NCBI GenBank assembly: GCA_021613335.1
Contig: JAJTWR010000473.1
Location: 765,001 to 829,000 of the forward strand
Source of the DNA: Whitmania pigra
Taxonomy: Eukaryota; Annelida; Clitellata; Hirudinida; Haemopidae
DNA length: 64,000 nucleotides
Direction of reading: 5' to 3'
Positions within the stretch are counted from its first letter, which is position 1, and each line of letters starts with the position of its first letter. Of the stretch, positions 12,683-22,423 are shown piece by piece. The translations under genes and the position numbers were made by a program. The notes under the pieces are model-generated. The model ran no database searches and was not told where the DNA came from. It saw only the letters and a list, made by a program, of their open reading frames with translations.

Positions 12683-13022
12683 GTTTTTAGAGACGAGTGT
12701 TAGTTGATAATTAGTTGATTGTTGTTATTGGTTACGACAGTTTTCACCAGACGATATTCAACTCTCGCTTATAGCTTGTAGCCGGCGGATTTTTAAAAAC
12801 GAGACAAAAATAACGTTGGCTTGGTAAATTCAGATTTGTTCTGACGAAGTTATCAAACTGGACATTTGAAACGGATCATCTGCCTGTGCTTAGATTGTTG
12901 TAAAGACTACTTGTCAGAAAAATTAAATATCAGGCAGTGATATATCAGAAGGAAAAAATAAACTGCTACATCTGTTAGTAAGACTCACAGGAACGAGATA
13001 ATACATTCTTGAAATCCAAAAA

Positions 13023-16000
13023 ATGAATGGTGTCACAAAATTGCCCGCCTTTCGAGGGGCTCTCTTGTTTGTGGTGGGAGTCTTGTTTTCCGTGGTCCTT
13101 GAACTCCTCAGAGTCCAGAGGCAGGTCAACTTCTTCCCAGCATTCCTTCGACGACACACCACAGATTCCTCCTGGTGGATAACCATCGTGTGCGGTGCTA
13201 CATCGAGTAAGTGACGAATGAGCTTAGTTTTTGTTAATTAATTAATTATTGTTTAATTAATATATATATAAAATAATGTAATAATTAATTAATTAATTTG
13301 TTTATTTTAATTATTTTTGTTTTAGTTGTTCCTCATTTACAACTCATTTGTTTAAGAAAAGCTCTAGTCAATAAGTTTCTAAAACTACCAGTATTTTCAA
13401 TGTTTTAATTTCTTTCGTGATGTCAAGCGACATCTGTTGCTTCTGTTTCTGATGATCGATGTGATTGTGAATGCCCTGTCTAGTTGTTAAAAAAGCATTT
13501 CAGTGACTTTTTACCAAGGTTATGTTCTTAATGGCCTTCAAAGACTCTTCACAGATTATTAGTGTTAACGAATAATCATTCTTTAAGTAAATCTGTAACA
13601 ATTTCATTCCATTTTCCGATGGCAACCTAGTCTTTACTAGTTGTAATAGTCGTAAGTCGTAGCTCTAGAGGTTTCTCCGAGATGTAATTAACTTGGTTTA
13701 GTATGAAAATTAGTTTAATAATAAATTATGGCTGTGGCTCTTTCATTTGAAGATTAAAATTAAAAGTTTAATTTGTAAAATATTCAATTCTCATAATAAA
13801 TCGTTAAACACATACCATTTAATGACTCATTAAACATACACCAGATGCATTTTTCTTAATTTATTTGACTAAACTCTATGCACTCTATACGTACAGATTA
13901 TCTGACACCAATTTGTGTTATCGGTCACTTGTTAAAACATAAACTTAATTTAACCTAACAAACTAAATCGTCATCCCCAGCAATCGTAGGACTCCTGTAT
14001 CCATACCTGGACAAGCACTTTGGCGAGAGACAACTCAAGAAGCAGGAGTGGTCGAGCGTCATGAGATGCGTTGCCATCTTTGTGGGTATCAACCACGCCA
14101 GTGCCGTATCCTTGTTGCGATGTTGTGCATACGTCGTTCTTTAAGCTTTGTGCGTCAAAATGTTACCAGTGTCTCCTGGTTTCATGCCTGCTGTAAGATG
14201 TCGGGCACTCAATTTGTTAAGCTTAAAAGGCTAAGTTAAACTTGAGCATGAAACTTGTTGAAATGGATTTCTAAGAATTGTAAAAATAAGAATTAATAAT
14301 ATTTATTAATTATTATTATTATTATTATTTAAGTAAAAAATAAATAAGAACTGTTTATTGGAATATATTTTGAAATGTACAGGTTTAAGACATTCCTATA
14401 GGTCGTAAAGTTAAATGGTAAAGTATAATTTTTTACAATTAAACATATTTTTAAAAGGAAAGTCAGTCATGTTTCTCAACGTCAGCGAATTAGTTGTCAT
14501 TAATATTATTAATAAGTAAATTAACATAAACCGGATGATAACGCAGCAGTATGTTATCGTAACGTACGGACGCCGAGCCATCGAAATCACCGCCCACAAA
14601 TTCACAAGCTCCGCCCATTCTTTTCCTTGACTCCTCCCCCCTCCTCCAGAAAATCAACTTCTCCAACGACATCCAGCTCTCTCTGACCCTGGTGGCCCTC
14701 TCGTTCGGGTTGTGGTGGCTCTTCGACAGGTCCAGGGGGGGGTTCGTGCTCGGCGTTTCCATAGCGATGCTGTCGTTTCTCGTCTGCCAGCTGCTCATCT
14801 ACCAGGGAGTCTACAGGTTGGTGATGGATGGATGGATGAATGGATGGGTGGATGGACGGATGGATGGATGGATGAATGGATGGGTGGATGGATGGATGAA
14901 TGGATGGAAATTGATTACTTTGTGTTGGCTTGTTTAAGGGGATAGGATTGCATTAATTTTATATAAGATGCTTTTATTTGTAGTAATTATTGTTAATATT
15001 GTATTATAGTAATGTTCACATAATTATTTTAATTCAATAATATAAAAATGATTATAATGGTCTTGCGATTTCAATAATTGGTCTCAATATTGGATTAAGC
15101 CAATCAGAGCATAATGTAGTGTTTCTAAATGACAACCAGGCATTGTACTTTCTAGTGTGAAAAAGTGTGACTGTACCAAGTCTTTTGTACTTTTGTAAAC
15201 TTGAGTTCAGAATCAATGACTGAATATCAGCAAATCGATTAGTTAATTAATTAGTTTACTTAACTCTAAGAAAATTTAAGATTAGGCAGATGGATGATAC
15301 ACGACATGATTAGAATTTATGGGGTGGTCCTAATTAAGGCCTACAAGATTATAATGTGATTAGTAATTAGTAGTTTCTGCCCTTAATATTTTTTAAATTG
15401 TTGGTTGTACATTTATTTGTTATTAACAATTAGATTATTTGTTATATACTTTAACAATGAATTATTAAAAAATCGGAATTACTGTATAAGCCATTACTTC
15501 TTTTAATATTTATAGTTACTAACTATCTTACAATTATTAATATATGTTATATTCTGTGCAATTACAATAACATTTATTATTATTATTATTTAATTAATAT
15601 ATATCTGATCCTAAGAAACTCCAGAAATGCTCTTTTATTATCATTAGCATATGTTATTACATTTATAATAACAAGAATATTATTATATATATATATATTA
15701 TAAATTAATAAATATATTAATATATTATATTAATACAATTAATAAACTAATTATTAACTATAATATTATTATGATAACGATAATAATACTCTCGATAATA
15801 ATACTCTCGAATGCCTTCAAAAGGTTCACAAGTCCCGACTTCTCGTACTTCAAATCCTGGCTTCCCTGCATCTTCTTCTCCGGCGGAGTCACCATCGGAA
15901 AGATTGGCAGACAACTGGCACAGGTTGTTTCGGTGTTGTTTTTAGAGATGGCGATGGTAATAATAATGGCATTTAATTTATTATGTTTACTAAATTTAAA

Positions 16001-16247
16001 TGCAATGTAGTTAGCCTTACAAATTGATTAAGTAATATTTAAATTAATAGATAATTATAATTCTAAAAATCAATAAATCGATTATAATTCTCATTTGCAA
16101 AGCCAGCTTTGATAATGAGTGCACTTACTCCAAACAATATACGAGCCTTTAATGACGTCCTCCTTTGCTTGTTTATAGCAGTACGATCCAGAGGAATTTT
16201 CATCTTCTCAGCACGACGATGACCTCTCGAAAGAGCACCAGGATTAA
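13023..16247 (+). CDS. INSIG: INSIG, ER sterol-sensing regulator
   Basis: Five exons, 13023-13206, 13981-14105, 14650-14816, 15824-15923 and 16182-16247, join in frame to 213 residues (vertebrate INSIG2 is 225). INSIG is a six-helix ER membrane protein that retains SCAP-SREBP and promotes sterol-driven degradation of HMG-CoA reductase. Family signatures: [10 protein letters not shown] (helix 1), [65 protein letters not shown], then [20 protein letters not shown] and IGRQLAQ. The Asp of TSPDF corresponds to the residue reported as essential for SCAP binding. The tail is acidic ([17 protein letters not shown]). The ATG opens nearly at helix 1, so the N-terminus is short, as in INSIG2. Single gene, no partner adjacent. 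Confidence 0.95.
14817..14910 (+). repeat. GATG-type tetranucleotide repeat at INSIG intron 3 start
   Basis: GATGGATGGATGAATG-type units begin 6 bases after the donor of exon 14650-14816 and run about 90 bases. Frames with Met-Asp/Trp repeats here are artefacts. Confidence 0.9.
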
Positions 16248-17450
16248 CCCCGATCTTCGACTCGACCCGAATTTGTGCTCGCTAACCGACCCAGATACAT
16301 CTCACCCTCCAGATCCTCGAGAGAGAGAGAGAGACTCGAAAACCTTAGTTGGAAGTTGAACCTACAGCCTTTCTTTCAGTTGTTTTTGTTTGTTTGTTTG
16401 TCTGGATTCTGAAGGTTCCAAGACTCTGGCAATTTCCGTCGGTATATATCACCGTCAGTATCACCATCAGTGCTGCCGATGGTGACTGCCGCAATTGAAC
16501 TGCCAATGGTGACGGTGGTTAGGAATTCGGGCAGTTACTACGGTGATGAGTGACGATGGCGAAAAAATGCTTCGTTTAATTTTTTCTTTAATTTTTTTCT
16601 GACTCTCGTGTGGCTTAGCAAATGTTCTTTCGTTTATTTTGGATCTCTAAGTCAGAATAGTGATTATCACAATAGTGATTATCACAATCATTGAAGGTGT
16701 GTTGATGGCGACGATGTGGTTGAATTTTGGTTGAAAGTTGCAATCGTAAACATTCAATCAAGTGATCTGTAGATGAAAGACTGATCATTAGGTGACGATG
16801 CCTTGAGACGGGCATTTTTGAGTACCTTCGAAGTTATTTATGAACCTTTGTTCTTTTTTTTACTGCACCTCTGGATGTTGTTGTTTCTATGTTTCGTTGT
16901 TTGTGTTCGTATTTAACTAATTAATTACTCAACTATTTAATAACGGTAAATGATGATGCTCGCCGTTGACGGTGACGGTCTTCGATTGTTCAACTCGTCG
17001 TCGTCATAGGTTTAGCAGTTCGAGAGGTCGACGCACCTTGCACATCGTTTTATTTTGCAATAACATGGGCATCTTTCTTCCGTTTAAAGATGGCAGTCCT
17101 GCTGATGTTGCAGGATGTGTCTTTGTATTTATGATGTGTTTTGATGTATTCGATTTTTAATTTTCATTTTTCTTCACTCGTGTTGTTACGTCTGATTGTA
17201 TTCAACTTTGTTGTTTTGTTGTTTGTGCTCACTTTATTGTCGTCAACTTCACCTTCATCTTCAGTATGAGGATTCCACAGTAATTGTAACTCTGAAGACT
17301 ACGATCATAATTCTTGCCAGCGACTTTCGACGTTTGTACCCCTGCACGTGGCTAGTTTCTCGTTGGAATATTGTTGCGAGAGGCTGTTACCATGTCAACA
17401 ATAGGGTGTCGGGTTTCTGCTTTGTTTCTCGTTCTTCCATTCTTCTTTGT
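16248..17450 (+). other. Probable INSIG 3' untranslated region
   Basis: More than 1 kb of non-repetitive, moderately AT-rich sequence follows the stop with no exon-like frame. A 15-base segment containing the palindrome GTGATTATCAC is doubled at 16658-16687. The true 3' end is not determinable from sequence. Confidence 0.4.
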
Positions 17451-17541
17451 TACCATTATTCGTTAAGGAATAATTACCATTATTCGTTAAGGAATAATTA
17501 CCATTATTCGTTAAGGAATAATTACCATTGTTCATTATGGA
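17451..17541 (+). repeat. 24-bp tandem repeat of perfect hairpins
   Basis: Three and a half copies. Each unit holds ATTATTC, loop GTTAAG, GAATAAT: a perfect 7-bp stem with a 6-base loop, for example 17455-17474. The fourth copy is degraded. May be in the INSIG 3' untranslated region. Confidence 0.85.
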
Positions 17542-17599
17542 AGTAAAGTCTTAGAGACACCACTGGTAAAGTGTACGTGTGCACGTGCTGATTGAGGCC

Positions 17600-18960
17600 C
17601 TGTAAATATAAAAGACTACATCCGCGTGGTTTATTATTACTCATTCGGGAGTTTTATCTTGAATTCCTTGTTTGAAAAGAAATTCAAACCTGTGTTTTTT
17701 GCAATTTATTTGTGACTTTTTGTGAATTTAATGGTTATCTCAGCTTGCAGTTGTACAATAACTTAACCTGAGAATAGTTAATATTCGTTAGATAATTATT
17801 GTTATTTAATGTCTAGCAAAAGGAACATTGCAGAAGCTTGCTGTTAGCAGGTTGTATCAAACCGGTTTGAGAACTGGTTAACTGCTCATTAAAATTCATT
17901 TATAAACCAGGAATTCAGCAGGTCCCACAGCATGCTACAATACAGTCACAATAATGATTTAGTTAAGAAGTAGTTAATTATTAACCTTTAATTATCTGTC
18001 CAGTAAGATGATCTCGAGTACATACTTACAAATGCGACTCTGTGCGCGGCACAAAATCGAATTAATTGATCAACACCCTTGAAATTAATGACGGATTACA
18101 AAAAGCTCAACGCTTTGACATCTCGACTATTATTAGAATATTTTTAGAACCTATTTTTCAAATAAAACAAAAAGTGTGAATCTAGTCAAAACACAGGACC
18201 GTTCGGACAGGATCGGGAGATACAAGATTAAAATTGTTTATGGCAGAAAAAATTGTTCATTAGTGTACCAGGTTCACCTAATATTTTAATATTAAAAACA
18301 ATACTAATGCCTGCAATGTGTTCTCGGATCTCTACAAAACTTACAATGAGGACAACTCGTTATTATAACTAAATAAATAATTATATATAACAATAATTTC
18401 TAATTTTCCATCTTAAAACTGTGCAACTTCTTTAAAGCACAGTGGCAACGTCACCGACAATGTCAAAGTTGTATTATTATACATAGACGATCTAGGAAGA
18501 CTAGAAAATTATTTTTTACCGACTAAATAATAAAAACAATCGCATTGAGAAAGTTTCGTTTAAAAGAATATTTTTCTTAAAATTACTTGTCAATAAAAAC
18601 AATTGAAACCTAAAAAAAAGTCCATAGTGTTCCATAGTATAATAATGAAATAGAGTTTTAGAAATAATTTTTATCTCTGTTTATTTTAATTATTAAACTT
18701 ATTATAAATAATGTAATAATATAAGTATTTCAAAACAACGTAAACTTGTGGCAATCCATTAATTATAAACTGAAGCAAAGTCTGGTAATGAATGATCGCG
18801 ACAGAACACGAGACATGGAAAAATAATTGATTTATTCCTGACAAATATTTTCTTTGGAAATCAATTGCTTACTTGATCGACATTTATTTGATTTTGTTAA
18901 TCAAATATTTGCAGTATGTTTTCGGATCACCTTAGCTAACATATTATAACTCTGTGAAAA
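17600..18960. other. Intergenic upstream of the hirudin-family gene
   Basis: AT-rich, no supported exon. Short frames show no family resemblance. Confidence 0.5.
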
Positions 18961-18962
18961 AG

Positions 18963-18970
18963 TATATAAA
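18963..18970 (+). promoter_or_regulatory. TATA box of the hirudin-family gene
   Basis: TATATAAA lies 70 bases before the ATG at 19040, predicting transcription start near 18993 and a leader of under 50 bases. A strong TATA and short leader fit a highly expressed secretory-gland gene (inference). Confidence 0.65.
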
Positions 18971-19039
18971 CGCCAGAATTAAAGGTATAGACTCAAATCT
19001 TCTGCAGGTACATTCATCTGATCTGAAGAGATTTCAAAG

Positions 19040-19706
19040 ATGGTGGTCTCTCTGAAGGTGTTTGTTGTCTTCTTGGCTGTTTGCATCTGCGTGTATCAAG
19101 CGCGTGAGTCTAGCCTGGTCTTTGTGGGAATTAAAATTATTAATTACAATGCAATGTATATTTTATTTTGCATGTATTTGTTTTCTTTGCAGTTCATTAC
19201 ACTGACTGTACCGAAACTGGCCAAAATCTCTGTCTTTGCGAGGTAAGTTAATAAATTATGTAACTATTCCTTCACACCAAATGTGCATTAACAATCACAG
19301 TTTAATTTTAGGGAGACATTGCTTGCGTTAGAGGTAATCGATGCATATTAGGCTCAACTAAAAAAGACAACAAGTGTATCCCAGGATGTAATTATTATTA
19401 TTGTTATTGAATTACATATATTAATAAATTATATATAAAATATATAATATTAATTATATTTATAATTAAAATTGTTAAAGTATCACACTGTTTGTCGTAC
19501 ATGTGTTTCGCTTCGTTCTCCTCGATAATTGATTTTAAAATAAAACTTTGCCTGACAATAAAAAATAATTTAACAAGTAGGCGGAGTTATTAGTTGATAT
19601 TAGTTATTAATATCAAATTTTGATCTCAGATGGCAAAGCGATGCATCAAAGCAAGCCTGACGAGGAATCTGAACAATTTTCATATGATGACGACGACGAC
19701 AAATGA
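19040..19706 (+). CDS. Hirudin-family secreted peptide (hirudin or hirudin-like factor)
   Basis: Four exons, 19040-19103, 19193-19242, 19312-19387 and 19630-19706, join in frame to 88 residues. Residues 1-21 are a signal peptide (VFVVFLAVCICVYQA). Counting from the next residue, cysteines fall at 6, 14, 16, 22, 28 and 39, exactly the hirudin disulfide register, with YTDC, GQNLCLCEG and CILGS intact. Hirudin blocks thrombin: its N-terminal three residues fill the active site and its acidic tail covers exosite I. Here the N-terminus is Leu-His-Tyr, the loop before Cys39 is basic (KKDNK), and the tail is acidic but different, ending FSYDDDDDK. Whether it inhibits thrombin is unknown; hirudin-like factors vary in this. 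Reading through the third donor gives an alternative end. AATAAA at 19769. Single copy in the window. Confidence 0.93.
19388..19410 (+). other. In-frame read-through end after hirudin-family exon 3
   Basis: If the donor GTAATT at 19388 is not used, the frame continues for seven codons (CNYYYCY) to TGA at 19408-19410, giving a 70-residue product with two extra cysteines and no acidic tail. The donor is weak (GTAATT), so retention is conceivable; not demonstrated. Confidence 0.35.
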
Positions 19707-20284
19707 AAGCATAATTTGAACACAAAGAATTTTAAATTTTAAACATTTTTATAATTGAGCCATTTATCAATAAATAAATGAAGTTCCATGGCATTTATTG
19801 ATTTTTGTTTTGTAATGACTTAAAATTAATATTTGTATGAATTGATGATCATTGTATGGCTAAACTGAAAGTTACCCAGATATGCCTTTCACCTTTCAAT
19901 AACAGCAACAAATTAGCATTAGTAATTTATTATAAAGTGGATGTATCAAACTGAGAGGTTTAGAGCAAAGCAGTATTTAAAATATAAGACCAAAGTCTTA
20001 TTCAAATTAATAAAATAATATTTAAAATTAAAACTCAAGTCCTAAATGAATAAAATAAATCAAATATAAATTAAATAATATTTAAAGAAGGGCTTAAATA
20101 AGGTACTGCTTCACTGATCACGGGCATAGAACCAGTATTTTCGGTATAATACGGTAGCTAAGATGGCGAGAATGAAATGGACCATAATTAAGTAGTATTT
20201 GCGACGTTTGATTGCCTGTGTAGGACAACTAATGCAAGACAAATAATTAATGAAGAATTAATTACTAATTAATCACCTGGCGTG

Positions 20285-20460
20285 CAGGATAGCCGAATGG
20301 GTTACGTGCCTGCATACGGCGGTAATGACAACAGTCGTAATGTGTCGTGTTCGAAACCCAGCCTGCACTGCCGCCAGCGCCCTTGGGAAGGAGCGCTATA
20401 TAAATGGTTACAAGAAGCGCCTCTGACGCTATGCATATGGCGCTATATAAATGAAGTTAC
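20285..20460 (+). mobile_element. tRNA-derived SINE
   Basis: A pol III box A-like ATAGCCGAATGG at 20289-20300 and box B-like GTTCGAAACC at 20349-20358, about 50 bases apart, precede a GC-rich body. The 3' end carries GCGCTATATAAATG twice (20393-20406 and 20440-20453), the tail type seen in many invertebrate SINEs. Not a functional tRNA: the two arms do not fold into a cloverleaf by eye. Target-site duplications are not clear. Confidence 0.75.
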
Positions 20461-20479
20461 AATTACAAATACTAGTCAC

Positions 20480-22194
20480 TAATACCAAATTTTAATCTTT
20501 TATTAGATGATACCTCATAACCACTGCGAGGCGGAATTCGAACAAGTAAGATGAAAATGGAGGATAAAAATGGAAGAAAATCAATTTTATTTTATTTTTA
20601 ATTTTTAAACATTTCCTGTTCACCGTTAAATTAACAAATACGATTTTAAATGTACCTATGAATTTATTGCTTGAAAAGGCGTAAGAATAATGTTTATATA
20701 AATATTTATTATCATTATTCGGCTAAATTGTTGTAGATTGTAAAAACTAAATTTTGAAATTACGACAACATTATCATCAGATATCCTCGTAATCATGGTA
20801 TTAATAATACGAAATTTAATACGAGCTGCTATAATGTTATCCCTGTCGTGACAATCAAGCAATAAAAAGTTAAAATCGTAGAATTTGAATAATAAAACAC
20901 TTTTCGTTATCGAGTCAAATTAAATTCCTGCACAATGCTGAAAAGAAAAATATTATTCGAGTTGAAATAATATTCAAGAAGGAGTGTTGAGCGGCCACGC
21001 TGTAAGCATTCTGAGAATGTTTATCAGAAAGTTAACTCCATCAAGAGATTAATCAAGATCATCCACAATCAGTTGAGCAAGCTGTCTAACAAACTGCGTG
21101 AAACGATGAGTTTTGATTTAAAAGGAATTGAAACTTAATAAGTTTTTATATAAAAAAAAATTCGCTCCGCAATTATTTTTGAGTTTTTAAACTCAACTGA
21201 TTACCAACTTCTGAAGCCATGTTTCCATAGCGACAGCAATGCCGCGATTAAGTTTGGAAAAAAAGCGGGAAAGTTCGGAAAAGGTTACCCAGTGATTGTG
21301 GTAATGCTACAAGGACTTAATCATGGGTGAAAATGGTGGTGATGATGATGACAGTTGGCGATGAGGTGGCAATTGCAACGGCAACAGCATCAATGATGGA
21401 ACAAAGACACAAAACGATCTCGATCAAGGTGATCCGCCCAAAATGGTAGAAATATTACAGTTATTTAACCAATTTCTCTGCTAATAAACAATAATGAATT
21501 TTACAATAATTACATTTGCTCCTGTTCAGCCATCGGCGATGAAAGGCTAATCGATTTACAAAGGCTCCTTTTACTACCTTACAACATGCACATCAGATAA
21601 TTTATTTATTTATTTATTCATTCATTTATTTCATTAACCAGTTCAGGTGGTTTTTTCGAGAGGCACGAATTATTTCTGGATCATCAGAAGGCGAGTTCGG
21701 TCAAATGCCAATCAGGAGACGCAAAATGCATCAAATGGACCAATAACGTAGCAAGAGGACGGAGTTGAATGCAGGTTGTTGGATCGTTGTATCCGGATAC
21801 AAAATGTCCGACGATAAAATAAAAGCGTTTCGAATTAAAATTCACGGAGGTCGAAGCACGTATAAAGCAAGAGTTTAAATGAATCATTTACAGAATAATT
21901 AAAATAAATTACTCTCAATTAGCCATCCAAATTAATGCATAAATTAAGATTAATATATGAATAGTATTATTATTATTATTATTATTATTTATTTATTCAT
22001 TTCGATGATTACGTCAGTAACAAAATCAATACAATCAGGAAGTGAATTTACAATCCGCTTATGAAGAACTAGCAGATGAAGAATTAATTATTAATTAGTA
22101 ACAAAAGATTATATAATGACTACTAATTAATAATCAAGATAAACATCTACAGTAAAAAATAAACTTAATTACATAAAAAAAAACCTTTACAGAA
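20480..22194. other. Intergenic, no gene seen
   Basis: AT-rich DNA with short random frames, a TTTA/TTCA simple repeat near 21600-21640 and an ATT run near 21965. No exon supported. Confidence 0.5.
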
Positions 22195-22364
22195 ATCAGG
22201 TGAAAATTAACAACAGACGTAATCCCACTTTAACAAATAAATTAATAAATAATAGTAAAGGTTAACCAATCAACAGGTTAAAATCAGGTGAAAATTAACA
22301 ACAGACGTAATCTCACTTTAACAAATAAATTAATAAATAATAATAAAGGTTAACCAATCAACAG
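22195..22364. repeat. 88-bp tandem duplication
   Basis: 22195-22282 and 22283-22364 are near identical (one C/T and one G/A difference seen). It lies just downstream of the VAMP7 stop codon, so in its 3' region. Confidence 0.9.
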
Positions 22365-22423
22365 CCACAAACAATCTCTTGACACTCAAACGACTCCGAT
22401 CCCGTGACTGCCACACCATTCAA

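Noticed and set aside
20285..20360. Functional tRNA gene
   Set aside because: Boxes A and B are present, but the arms do not pair into a cloverleaf and a SINE body and tail follow.
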